DNA of 64,000 nucleotides from Nitrospirota bacterium. Its GTDB lineage: Bacteria; Nitrospirota; Thermodesulfovibrionia; Thermodesulfovibrionales; UBA9159. Numbering within the stretch: position 1 is the stretch's first letter; each line of letters begins with the position of its first letter. Below, in pieces: positions 19,175 to 27,622 of the stretch. The stretch spans positions 1 through 64,000 of the forward strand of contig JAMCWJ010000010.1 in NCBI GenBank assembly GCA_023475105.1, written 5' to 3'. Below the pieces are notes generated by a model. The model was not told where the DNA came from. It saw nothing but the letters and a program-made list of their open reading frames with translations, and did not search any database. The translations under genes and the position numbers were made by a program.

Positions 19175-19203
19175 ACGATAGTCGCAAAAATGGATTTTGT
19201 CAA
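19175..19203 (-). promoter_or_regulatory. Sigma70 promoter of livKHMGF
   Basis: Minus strand: perfect TTGACA (19198-19203), 17-nt spacer, TATCGT (19175-19180). The leader to livK is about 130 nt; no operator was recognised in it. Confidence 0.75.
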
Positions 19204-19294
19204 TCTTGGGTGATGCGGACGATTCGCGGTGAACTTTGCGCAAAGCGGCACAATACTTACTCCGGGTGCTCTTTCTCCCTGCTGCGCGGGGGAA

Positions 19295-20818
19295 TCAGCA
19301 GGTCCGTGCGATCGTGCCCTCCCACGTGCTGATCCTGCACTCCGTCTTGTCCTCTTCGCCGAACCACCGGGAGGTGACGCACTTGGCCTCCGTGTAGAAG
19401 GCCACCCCGTCCCTGCCCATCACGTGCAGGTCTCCGAAAAAGGAATTCTTGTGCCCCGCGAAGGGAAATACCGATACCGGCACCGGAATGCCGACGTTGA
19501 TGCCGACCATGCCGGCATGGCTCCTCCGCGCAAATTCCCTCGCATAATACCCGTCCCGGGTGAAGATGCACGAGCCGTTCGCAAAAGGGCTCGCGTTCGC
19601 CACCGCAAGGCCTTCCTCGAAGTCCTTCACCCTCTTGATGCAGGCCACCGGCCCGAAGATCTCCCTGTTCCCTATGCTCATCTCGGGCGTGACGCGGTCG
19701 AATATCGTCGGACCTATGAAATAGCCTCCTTCAAAGCCCGGCACAACGATGCCCCGTCCGTCAAGAACAAGATCCGCGCCTTCCTCCACCCCTTTGTCGA
19801 TCCACCCTATGACGGACTGCTTGTGCTCTGCTGAAACGACCGGCCCAAGCTCTGTCTCGGGATGATAGGCGCATCCGACTTTCCTCTGCTTCGCAAACTT
19901 CACCAGACTGGCTACAAACTCATCCGCGATTGCCTCCTCCACACAGAGCACCGGCAGCGCCATGCAGCGCATCCCTGCACAGCCAAAGGCGGAGTTGATG
20001 ATGCCGAGGGCGGAACGTTCGAGCACCGCGTCCCTCAGCACAAGTCCGTGGTTTTTCGCCTCGCACAGGGCCTGTACCCGTTTGCCATGGGCGGCGGCCG
20101 TGCTATAGATGTGCCTGCCGACTGCCATGGAGCCGACATAGGAGATGCCCGCGATATCAGGATGGCTCAGAAGCAGTTCGGCTTCGTTCCTGCTGCAGGT
20201 GACCAGGTTCACCACCCCTTCGGGAAGCCCGGCCTCGATCAGCAGCTCAAGCAGTCTCACGGCTGTCTGCGGAACCAAACTCGCCGCCTTCAGCACAAAG
20301 GTGTTGCCGGTAGTGATGCACAGTGGAAGCATCCACCCGAAAGGAATCATCCCCGGAAAATTGAAGGGCACAATCCCGGCAAAAACTCCCACGGGTTCAC
20401 GGTACATCACCGTGTCATGACCCCTCGACACGTTCATCAGCGCATCCCCCTGCATCAGCACAGGCGCTGCGCAGGCGAGTTCAACAACCTCCAATACCTT
20501 GATGATCTCCCCCTTGGCCTCATCCAGTGTCTTGCCCAGTTCCATCGACACCGACAGGGTAAGCTCATCGAGATGCGCGTCAAGAATCGCCCTGAAACGA
20601 AACATGAGGTCCGTCCTCTTGCCTACAGGAGTCGAGGACCAGCGCGGAAACGCCGCCTTCGCCGCAGCCACCGCTTCATTCACCTCATCCACGGTGCAGC
20701 ACGGGGCCTCCGCCATAAGCTCGCCGGTGCTGGAGTTCGTGACGGGCATGTACTTCTTTGTCGCAGATTCCTTCCACTTGCCATCAGCGAAGTATTTAAG
20801 CCTCTTTCCTTGCGGCAT
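19295..20818 (-). CDS. mmsA: CoA-acylating methylmalonate-semialdehyde dehydrogenase
   Basis: Aldehyde dehydrogenase family 6 (IolA/MmsA): oxidises methylmalonate or malonate semialdehyde to propionyl- or acetyl-CoA, the last part of valine or inositol breakdown. ALDH domain with VPFNFPGMIPFGWMLPLCI (about 150), SYVGSMAVGRHIY, catalytic Cys in GCAGMRCMALPV (about 285) and EIFGPVA; the C-terminus FFGDLHVMGRDGVAFYTEAK is family-specific. ATG 20818 (GGAGGG upstream) gives 507 aa. Lying just upstream of livKHMGF on the same strand, it fits uptake and oxidation of valine-type substrates. Confidence 0.92.
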   Translation of the reverse strand: MPQGKRLKYFADGKWKESATKKYMPVTNSSTGELMAEAPCCTVDEVNEAVAAAKAAFPRWSSTPVGKRTDLMFRFRAILDAHLDELTLSVSMELGKTLDEAKGEIIKVLEVVELACAAPVLMQGDALMNVSRGHDTVMYREPVGVFAGIVPFNFPGMIPFGWMLPLCITTGNTFVLKAASLVPQTAVRLLELLIEAGLPEGVVNLVTCSRNEAELLLSHPDIAGISYVGSMAVGRHIYSTAAAHGKRVQALCEAKNHGLVLRDAVLERSALGIINSAFGCAGMRCMALPVLCVEEAIADEFVASLVKFAKQRKVGCAYHPETELGPVVSAEHKQSVIGWIDKGVEEGADLVLDGRGIVVPGFEGGYFIGPTIFDRVTPEMSIGNREIFGPVACIKRVKDFEEGLAVANASPFANGSCIFTRDGYYAREFARRSHAGMVGINVGIPVPVSVFPFAGHKNSFFGDLHVMGRDGVAFYTEAKCVTSRWFGEEDKTECRISTWEGTIARTC

Positions 20819-21013
20819 ACTTCCCTCCTTTATCAAGCTCCATAAGAAGACCGGCATAATTCCGATACCGGAACATCGTATCTTTTATCAGTATAGCATC
20901 TTTGTTTTCCGTTGGAATGACCCGATAAGGGAATGCAGGCCCCAATCGATCAGGGGGCTTACCGCTTCGGCGCTCACGCCGATACGGCAGGCCGGGAGAT
21001 TTTCGGAAATGTT

Positions 21014-21022
21014 TGATATAAT
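21014..21022 (+). promoter_or_regulatory. Extended -10 promoter of the MshEN gene
   Basis: TGA followed by perfect TATAAT (21017-21022), no good -35. Transcription near 21030 would leave only about 10 nt before the GTG at 21041. Confidence 0.55.
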
Positions 21023-21040
21023 AGGCCCTGAGACAAAACA

Positions 21041-21721
21041 GTGACGGAAGACAAAGGCAGAATCGGGGAGATGCTCATCGAGGCCGGGCTTATCAACAGA
21101 ACGCAGTTGGGCGTGGCACTCGGTGAGCAAAGGCAGTGGGGTGACAGGTTGTGCTCAATAATCGTGAAGATGGGGTTCGCCGACGAGGAATCCATCGCAT
21201 CCGTCCTCGAGAGACAGCTCGGGCAGAAATGCGTTTCACTCGACGACAGGGAGATCCCGGCCGAGACGCTGAAAAGGGTCAAGCTTGACCTGGCGCGCAA
21301 GTACAATATAATCCCTCTGGATTTTGAAAAGGGAGCTCTCACGATAGCTATGTCTGATCCCTCGGACCTGAAGACAATCGACGAATTGAGCTTCGTGCTC
21401 GGGACAAGGGTCAGGCCCGTTCTGGCCCTCGAATCCGCCATACGGGAGGCCATAGACCGGCTCTACGAAGGCAAGGAAAGACGATATAGGGCAAAGGTTA
21501 TCTGCACCCCTGAAGGTCTTGATGGCATGAAGGCCGATCCCGATCCGTCACCGCCGAGTCCTTCCCGGGAGAGGCCGCCGGCGGGGGCTCCTGCACGAGA
21601 CGAGAAGGTCAGCCTCGGGATGATAGTCGAAGCCCTCACGATGACCCTCATCGAAAAGGGACTGATCACAAGAGAAGAGCTGATGAAAAAGATAAAGGGG
21701 AAAAAGGACCGCGGTACTTAG
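21041..21721 (+). CDS. Stand-alone MshEN (GspE/PilB N-terminal) domain protein
   Basis: Residues 5-150 match the N-terminal domain of type II secretion and type IV pilus ATPases: GRIGEMLIEAGLINRTQL, ILERQLGQKCVSLDD-like helix and IPLDFEKGALTIAMSDPSDL. In MshE this fold binds c-di-GMP; I did not find a clearly complete binding motif. There is no ATPase domain: after a Pro-rich linker (165-185) the protein ends with a second short helical unit IVEALTMTLIEKGLITREEL, itself resembling the first helices of the domain. GTG start. It may regulate pili or secretion, but that is inference. Confidence 0.78.
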   Translation: MTEDKGRIGEMLIEAGLINRTQLGVALGEQRQWGDRLCSIIVKMGFADEESIASVLERQLGQKCVSLDDREIPAETLKRVKLDLARKYNIIPLDFEKGALTIAMSDPSDLKTIDELSFVLGTRVRPVLALESAIREAIDRLYEGKERRYRAKVICTPEGLDGMKADPDPSPPSPSRERPPAGAPARDEKVSLGMIVEALTMTLIEKGLITREELMKKIKGKKDRGT

Positions 21722-21841
21722 AAAACTGCCTCAAGATAGTATTCACCGACAATTGTCCAGTCTCCGGAAGAGGACGGGCAGCAAGACAAGAAACAGGAGA
21801 AAGAGCGCCGGCGAAATGGGTAAGAACAGCATCGCCCTACC

Positions 21842-22195
21842 TCACTTGAATGTTTCCAGAATATAGTTCGCGATCTTCAGCGCATCATCATCCGAAATAG
21901 CCTTTTCGTCAAACATCCTCATGCCCGCCCAATCCTGCGGGTGTGTCGGGTCGGGACCGGGGTTCCTCATTTTCTTTACGATGTCCCGGGGAGTCTTGAT
22001 ATTGTTCGCTTCTAGGTCCTTACCGTGAAGCGTTTTTCGCGGGTTCAGGATGTTGCCGCCGTCGGGATGACACCCTGAACAGTTTTGCGCAAACAAGTCC
22101 TTCCCGGACTTTTCTCCCCCGGGCTTTCCATAAAGAACACAGGCAGACAAGAACAGTAAGGCTGCAAGCATTCCCGTCAATACAAGCTTTTGCAT
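21842..22195 (-). CDS. c-type cytochrome lipoprotein, one haem
   Basis: Lipobox LFLSAC puts the lipid Cys at 19; one haem site CSGCH (about residue 41) and a likely axial Met in GMRMFDEKAI. 117 aa, small class I cytochrome fold (QNCSGCH...ILETFK). Exported and membrane-anchored; redox partner unknown. GGAGG lies 12 nt before the ATG. 21722-21841 holds no gene. Confidence 0.88.
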   Translation of the reverse strand: MQKLVLTGMLAALLFLSACVLYGKPGGEKSGKDLFAQNCSGCHPDGGNILNPRKTLHGKDLEANNIKTPRDIVKKMRNPGPDPTHPQDWAGMRMFDEKAISDDDALKIANYILETFK

Positions 22196-22376
22196 CTTCT
22201 TCTTTCACCTCCTCACGCCCGTTGTTTTCATGGTACAGTCTTTTGAGAAGAAATCAACCGGGCGGGTCCGACAAGATCCGCCATCGACTCAGCGTGGGGA
22301 TGCATTCGAACGGTTTCAGCGGGCCGTATTGCCTCCGGCGCCTCGGAGCGAAGCGAGATGAGTGAGAATGCCGTCC

Positions 22377-23321
22377 TCACGCAGTATCAGTCTTTCTTGA
22401 TGGGGGCTTCAGGTCCTGCAAGACCGCCCTTTCCTTTGCCTCCATCATTTCCCTCAGGCGCATCGCATTCTTCATCGAGTAACCAAGGTGGCAGTTATTG
22501 AACATTACAAAGGTGTTCGCGGCCCTTTGAGATACCCGGAGGACAGGGGTGATAAACTCTTTCAGTTCTTCGTCGGAATACAGGTAATCGTAGCGCAACG
22601 AAGTCTCGATACCCTTCTTGAACCAGTTCTGCCTGTTCCGGCCATGGAGTCTGAAGTACGCGACATCGGTGGTGACTTCGGGGACGAAGGGCGCTGTCGA
22701 GAGGTTGCCGTATTGCGGCTCATCGGCAGCGATGTAAGTTATTTCGTATTTTCTCAGGAAAGAGAAGACCTGTTCCCTGCGCTCAGGCGTCAGCCAGCTC
22801 CCGTGCCTGAACTCAACGCCAATGCGAAATCCGCTCATCATCTCCCCGCAAAAGAGGAGGTAATCGAGGTTCCCCGGCTTGAAGACGAAAAAAGGCGGAT
22901 ACTGAAACACGACGATCCCTGCCTTTTTCGCTTCCGCGAGGGGGTTGAAGGCTTCTTTAAAGAGTCTGAAGGCAAGCTCCAGCGGTTCTTTTCCTCTCAG
23001 CGAAATGCGGTTCGCTTTCAGCTGCTCCTCTGAAAGCACCTCTCTCACCCCGGGGGGAATGGCGCGCAGGTCGGCACTATGACCCGTCAAAAGGGCGTAC
23101 GCCTTGATATGGAAGGTAAAACCGTCGGGGGTTCTCTCCGCCCAGTTGCGCACCGTGGTTTCGGAGGGTAATGCATAATAGCTCGAATCTATCTCGACTG
23201 CGTCGAATATGCCGGCGTAATATCTGAGCCGCTTCTCCGCGGTGTTCACCCCTTTCGGATAGAATTCTCCGCTCCGGACAAGGGTCTTTTCGGCCCATGA
23301 ACACGACCCATACTGTATCAT
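22377..23321 (-). CDS. DUF72 family protein (YecE-like)
   Basis: TIM-barrel family of unknown function. Typical start IQYGSCSWAEKTLVRSGEFYPKG, conserved FDAVEIDSSYYALPSETTVRNWAERTPDGFTFHIKA, then GVEFRHGSW and TDVAYFRLHGRN with the C-terminal YVMFNNCH-like motif (FVMFNNCHLGYS). ATG 23321 gives 314 aa and the usual N-terminus; the frame opens 12 codons earlier. No specific function can be given. Confidence 0.88.
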   Translation of the reverse strand: MIQYGSCSWAEKTLVRSGEFYPKGVNTAEKRLRYYAGIFDAVEIDSSYYALPSETTVRNWAERTPDGFTFHIKAYALLTGHSADLRAIPPGVREVLSEEQLKANRISLRGKEPLELAFRLFKEAFNPLAEAKKAGIVVFQYPPFFVFKPGNLDYLLFCGEMMSGFRIGVEFRHGSWLTPERREQVFSFLRKYEITYIAADEPQYGNLSTAPFVPEVTTDVAYFRLHGRNRQNWFKKGIETSLRYDYLYSDEELKEFITPVLRVSQRAANTFVMFNNCHLGYSMKNAMRLREMMEAKERAVLQDLKPPSRKTDTA

Positions 23322-23410
23322 CGCTTTCGCGCCGCGATCTCTTTCGTCCTGTCTCAATCCCCTGCTTCATTATCGCACAAAAAGCCTCTCCATTTTTTTC
23401 TCGGCTCCGA

Positions 23411-23439
23411 TTGACTGATGGCTGCCTGCATGCTATCCT
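23411..23439 (+). promoter_or_regulatory. Sigma70 promoter of pdhAB, probably giving a leaderless mRNA
   Basis: TTGACT (23411-23416), 17-nt spacer, TATCCT (23434-23439). Only eight nt separate the -10 box from the ATG at 23448, so transcription should begin at or within a few nt of the start codon; no Shine-Dalgarno is present. Confidence 0.65.
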
Positions 23440-23447
23440 TTTACCAT

Positions 23448-24503
23448 ATGCCGGAAGAAACAATAGCATCATTTAGTGTGCGGCGTCTCGCCGTCCTCGA
23501 TGAAAAGGGGAACATCGACGAGTCCCTTATGCCTCCTTTGTCCGACGGGGAGATAAAGAGACTCTATGAGACGATGGTTCTGGCGCGCACGTTCGACCAG
23601 CGCGCCCTGAGTCTCCAGAGGGAGGGAAGGATAGGCACCTACGCCCCGATCGCAGGGCAGGAGGCGACGCAAGTCGGGAGCGCCCTCGCTCTCGAAAAAT
23701 CGGACTGGGTCTTCCCGACATTCAGGGAAAACGGAGTCTATATCGCAGTAGGTCATCCCCCACACATGATCCTCCAGTACTGGGGGGGCGATGAACGCGG
23801 CCTCAAGATTGCGGAGGATCTGCATATATTCCCCGTCTCGATACCTGTCGGCACGCATATCCCTCACGCCGTCGGGGCCGCCATGGCGGCAAAATACCGG
23901 GGGGACAAGATCGGCGTCATCGCATATTTCGGCGACGGCGGGACCTCTGAGGGCGACTTCCACGAAGCGCTCAATTTCGCCGGGGTGTTCAAGGCGCCCG
24001 TCGTGTTCATCTGCGAAAACAACCAGTGGGCGATCTCGGTCCCGCGAGAGAAGCAGACAGCGGCCAAAACCATCGCCCAAAAAGCGGTTGCCTACGGTTT
24101 TGAAGGCATCCAGATAGACGGCAATGACATCTTTGCGGTATACAAGGCCACAAAGGACGCGCTGGCTAAAGCAAAGCGCGGGGATGGCCCCACCCTCATC
24201 GAATCTTACACCTATAGGATGTCGGATCATACAACGGCGGATGATGCCTCGCGTTACAGGACAAAGGAAGAGGTCGAAGCGTGGCTGCCGAAGGACCCGA
24301 TCCTGAGAGTGAAGCTGTTCATGGAGAAAAAAGGTCTCTGGTCGGACGAGTATCAGAAAGACCTCGAGGCGAAGACGAAAGCTGCCGTCGATGAGGCGGA
24401 AAGAAAGGCCGAAGCCGTGGAGCATGCCGGTCCGCGCGACATGTTTGCCTACACCTACGGGAAGATTACCGGGCGGCAGCGGAAAGAGCTGGAGGATTTC
24501 TGA
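23448..24503 (+). CDS. pdhA: Pyruvate dehydrogenase E1 component, alpha subunit
   Basis: Thiamine-diphosphate-dependent decarboxylase half of E1. YETMVLARTFDQRALSLQREG at the N-terminus, TDP motif GDGGTSEGDFHEALN ending in ENNQWAIS (GDG...NN), then the phosphorylation-loop region SYRM-like TYRMSDHTTADDASRYR. 351 aa. The start is the ATG at 23448 next to the promoter; the longer open frame upstream overlaps the -10 box. Followed after one nt by pdhB. Confidence 0.93.
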   Translation: MPEETIASFSVRRLAVLDEKGNIDESLMPPLSDGEIKRLYETMVLARTFDQRALSLQREGRIGTYAPIAGQEATQVGSALALEKSDWVFPTFRENGVYIAVGHPPHMILQYWGGDERGLKIAEDLHIFPVSIPVGTHIPHAVGAAMAAKYRGDKIGVIAYFGDGGTSEGDFHEALNFAGVFKAPVVFICENNQWAISVPREKQTAAKTIAQKAVAYGFEGIQIDGNDIFAVYKATKDALAKAKRGDGPTLIESYTYRMSDHTTADDASRYRTKEEVEAWLPKDPILRVKLFMEKKGLWSDEYQKDLEAKTKAAVDEAERKAEAVEHAGPRDMFAYTYGKITGRQRKELEDF

Positions 24504-24504
24504 T

Positions 24505-25467
24505 ATGCCGCAGCTGAACATGGTACAGGCAATAAACCTCGCCCTCAGAGAAGAGATGGAGCGCGACGGGGACGTGGTGGTCCTCGGCGAAGACGTAGGA
24601 AAAAACGGCGGGGTGTTCAGGATTACCGAGGGTCTCCAGACACAGTTCGGGCCGGAGAGGGTCATGGATACGCCCCTTGCGGAATCGGGCATCGTCGGCG
24701 CTTCCATCGGCATGGCAGCGTACGGACTGAAGCCGGTCGCCGAGATACAGTTTCTCGGTTTCATCTACCCCGCCGTGGACCAGATCAGCAACCACGCGGC
24801 ACGGCTCCGCTCCCGCTCGCGGGGGAGATATACCTGCCCCCTCGTCATACGGACGCCTTACGGCGCCGGCATCAGGGCGCCTGAACACCACTCCGAAAGC
24901 TGCGAGGCGATCTTCTGTCACATGCCCGGTATAAAGGTCGTGATGCCTTCTTCTCCTTACTATGCAAAGGGACTCCTCCTCTCCTCGATACGGGACCCCG
25001 ACCCGGTGATCTTCCTCGAATCGACGCGCCTCTACCGGCTCATGAAGGAGGACGTGCCTGAGGGAGAGTACGTAGTACCGCTCGAACAGGCACGGGTTGT
25101 TCAGGAGGGCAAGGACGTGACGGTCATTTCCTGGGGGTTCATGCTCCACAGGACGCTCCAGGCTGTGGAGGGCTTCGATGCCGAGGTGATAGACCTCATG
25201 ACCCTGAACCCTTTCGATGAAGAGACCGTTTACAAGTCCGTGAGAAAGACCGGGAGGGTCGTGATCGTGTGCGAAGCCCCGAAAACGGGAAGCTTCGCCT
25301 CAGAACTTTCGGCGTCCCTGGCGGAAGAGATGATGCTGCATCTCAAGGCGCCGATCGCGAGGGTCGCGAGCTACGACGTAGTCCTGCCGCTTCCAAAGCT
25401 CGAAGACTACTACATGCCCGGAACAGAGAGAATACGGAAGGCGCTTGCCGAAGCAATGAAGTATTGA
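24505..25467 (+). CDS. pdhB: Pyruvate dehydrogenase E1 component, beta subunit
   Basis: Transketolase-like beta subunit. MVQAINLALREEMERDGDVVVLGEDVG, GGVFRITEGLQTQFG, ADFIYPAV-like FLGFIYPAVDQISNHAAR, and C-terminal VIDLMTLNPFDEETV. ATG 24505 (GGAGG nine nt upstream) gives 320 aa. E2 lies 2.2 kb downstream on the same strand; no E3 (lpd) is in the window. Confidence 0.93.
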   Translation: MPQLNMVQAINLALREEMERDGDVVVLGEDVGKNGGVFRITEGLQTQFGPERVMDTPLAESGIVGASIGMAAYGLKPVAEIQFLGFIYPAVDQISNHAARLRSRSRGRYTCPLVIRTPYGAGIRAPEHHSESCEAIFCHMPGIKVVMPSSPYYAKGLLLSSIRDPDPVIFLESTRLYRLMKEDVPEGEYVVPLEQARVVQEGKDVTVISWGFMLHRTLQAVEGFDAEVIDLMTLNPFDEETVYKSVRKTGRVVIVCEAPKTGSFASELSASLAEEMMLHLKAPIARVASYDVVLPLPKLEDYYMPGTERIRKALAEAMKY

Positions 25468-25548
25468 TACTCGCCCCTCCGGTATTCGGAACGCCGTGTT
25501 GCAAAGAATTCTCTTGAAAAAATTCTCGCTCTATAGTTCAATGTCTAG

Positions 25549-25992
25549 ATGTCAGAAACCGAAGCCGAACGACTTTTTGCAGGCGGCATGCGCGCTCTGG
25601 CCCGCGGCGACACCCTTTCCGCCCTCTCTTTCTTCGAAAAAGCGGGCCGGGCCGACGACAAACCGGCATATCATTCGTACCTCGCCCTCTGCATCGCGAA
25701 GGAGAGGGGGCAGTTTCAGCTCGCGGTCACGGTCTGCGAGAAAGCGACGGCGAGGGAACCGCACAACCCTGTCCACTATCTGAATCTCGGAAGAATCTAC
25801 CTGCTTGCGGGAAAGAAGGCCGACGCGATACGCGCCTTCAGGGAAGGGCTGAGCCACGAAAGGGACCAGGAAATCATAGAGGAACTCGACAGGCTCGGGA
25901 CAAGGAAAAGGCCTCTCCTCCCCTTTCTCGGGAGGAGCAATCCGATCAATAAGCTCCTCGGCCTGGCCCTCAAGAAGTTCGGCTGGAGATAG
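25549..25992 (+). CDS. TPR-repeat protein
   Basis: 147 aa with three tetratricopeptide units (residues 3-35, 40-75, 77-110: YLNLGRIYLLAGKKADAIRAFREGL) and a basic C-terminal tail KLLGLALKKFGW. No signal peptide. Function not identifiable; likely protein-protein contacts. A TATAGT at 25532-25537 may be its -10 box. Confidence 0.8.
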   Translation: MSETEAERLFAGGMRALARGDTLSALSFFEKAGRADDKPAYHSYLALCIAKERGQFQLAVTVCEKATAREPHNPVHYLNLGRIYLLAGKKADAIRAFREGLSHERDQEIIEELDRLGTRKRPLLPFLGRSNPINKLLGLALKKFGWR

Positions 25993-26099
25993 ACAGTCCC
26001 GCTCATGAGCAACTTCCGTTACTTCGATTTTACCCTTCGTATCGTGTCCCTCGCCTCCGCTTCGAGCCTTTCCTCACACGCTGCCCTGCGCGCGGTGCG

Positions 26100-27017
26100 T
26101 TACCATTGTTCGACGGAGTATCCTCTCTTCTTCAGAAGTCCCGGGATTCCTCCTTTCCCCACGAGATGCCCGGTCCCTACGACCACAAAGTACGTCCCGC
26201 CCTCTCTCAAGAACCCTTCGATCTTCGAGGCCATAGCCTCATTCCGGTCCTGAAAGAGTTTCTTGTACATCGGTCTCAGTTGAGGATTCTCCCGCACTCC
26301 TTCAAGCGCGAGAGACTCCATCGACTTCGCATCGCCGCGCATCCATGCCCCTATCAGGGCGTCCGTTTCCCTGCCGGAGGCATCGAGATCCTGCAGGGTG
26401 TAAAGGAGAAAGGATTCCTGCTCTGCATCGGACATCGTAGTGAAAAGCCTGAGTTGAAAATCGATGCTCTCCAGCTCGACTATTCGTTTTCTGCCTTTCG
26501 CCTCCCCCAGGAAATGCTTGTCTATACCGTATTCCGGGTCAAGGCCCGACTTCTGCATCTCGAGGGCCGCAAGCATCAGGGCAAGCAGCCAGGGCTTGGT
26601 TCTTTGAAAGAGCTGCACAGGGATCCCGGACTCGGAAAGTTTTGCCTTGGCCCGCTCATAGGCCTCATTCGAAAGGTGGTCCTCGATTGTCTCATTGCCC
26701 GGGTATACAGCCCCTTCCAGCGCCGTCATAAGCCCCTCGACGTTCACGTCGTTTATGTCGGCCTCAACCGCGAGCGTGTCGGATTCATCAAAGGCCTCCT
26801 CTATCCGAGCGGGCAGAGGGTAGTGCTCTTTCTTCAGGGCGTGGATCGATCCGAGGAGATAGACGGCGCCGGACCCGGACCGGACTTTCCAGAGCAGGCC
26901 CTTCCGCTGAACCTGGGCATTGTCCCGGGCATATGCGGATGACAGCAGGGAAAAGCAGAAAACAAAGAAGAGCAAAAGGAAGAACTTCTTTTTCATGATC
27001 CGTTTCTGCATTGTCAT
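26100..27017 (-). CDS. TraB/GumN family protein, exported
   Basis: TIKI/TraB fold possible metalloprotease-like protein. Signal peptide (residues 8-31, FFLLLFFVFCFSLLSSAYA). Family marks: LLGSIHALKKEHYPLP (first GX2H), central helical insert with FQRTKPWLLALMLA, second motif VVVGTGHLVGKGGIPGLLKKRGY. 305 aa. ATG 27017 or 26996 are both possible starts. Substrate unknown. Confidence 0.87.
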   Translation of the reverse strand: MTMQKRIMKKKFFLLLFFVFCFSLLSSAYARDNAQVQRKGLLWKVRSGSGAVYLLGSIHALKKEHYPLPARIEEAFDESDTLAVEADINDVNVEGLMTALEGAVYPGNETIEDHLSNEAYERAKAKLSESGIPVQLFQRTKPWLLALMLAALEMQKSGLDPEYGIDKHFLGEAKGRKRIVELESIDFQLRLFTTMSDAEQESFLLYTLQDLDASGRETDALIGAWMRGDAKSMESLALEGVRENPQLRPMYKKLFQDRNEAMASKIEGFLREGGTYFVVVGTGHLVGKGGIPGLLKKRGYSVEQW

Positions 27018-27072
27018 AGGGACGTCGCTCCAGTCCCGCCTATTATACTCCGTCCTCCTGGCGATAGCGAGT

Positions 27073-27429
27073 TCACCCCGTATGCCTTTCCCGATCCCTG
27101 ACGGTCCTGTCGATCTCGAAAAGCGGCTCCTCGATCGTTTCGCCTTTGCAGACCGGGCACCTGCCGGGTTTCTTCAATCTCCCGCGCTTCCTGAACATAA
27201 AGCCGCACTTCTTGCACACCGCCGGAACAATTGAAAACCGGTACGCTTTCGTGTCCACCGTCTTCTGGATATGGTCGAGGTGCCCGTACACCTCTTTGAC
27301 GGACACACCGGCATTGCCGGATATCTCCTTCGCCGAGAGAGCGTGTCCGTCGATCAGCTCGATGATCAGCTGACGCAGGGTTTCGCTCCTTTCAGGGGGA
27401 ACAGCCGGCTCTTTTGGTTTGCCTTTCAT
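27073..27429 (-). CDS. HTH plus zinc-ribbon predicted transcriptional regulator (COG3357-like)
   Basis: 118 aa. A winged-helix segment (residues 15-60: LRQLIIELIDGHALSAKEISGNAGVSVKEVYGHLDHI) is followed by a zinc ribbon with two Cys pairs, CKKCGFMF and CPVCKGE. ATG 27429 has GGGAGAACGAGG just upstream; the open frame before it is not conserved in character. Target genes unknown; it is divergent from the E2 gene, 193 nt away. Confidence 0.82.
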   Translation of the reverse strand: MKGKPKEPAVPPERSETLRQLIIELIDGHALSAKEISGNAGVSVKEVYGHLDHIQKTVDTKAYRFSIVPAVCKKCGFMFRKRGRLKKPGRCPVCKGETIEEPLFEIDRTVRDRERHTG

Positions 27430-27622
27430 CCTCGTTCTCCCCGGGTCCCGAGATGACACCATTATACCATTGCAAGGCACAAAACCCATCTGTAGACCCA
27501 GGACCAACCGGCAAAATACACCGAAATAAACCGATACGCGTCGATTGACGACGACCCTCCGGCATGATATCCTGTAGCTGAAAGTTGCAGCCTCATACAG
27601 AATCCTTTTGAGGAGGTCCACC

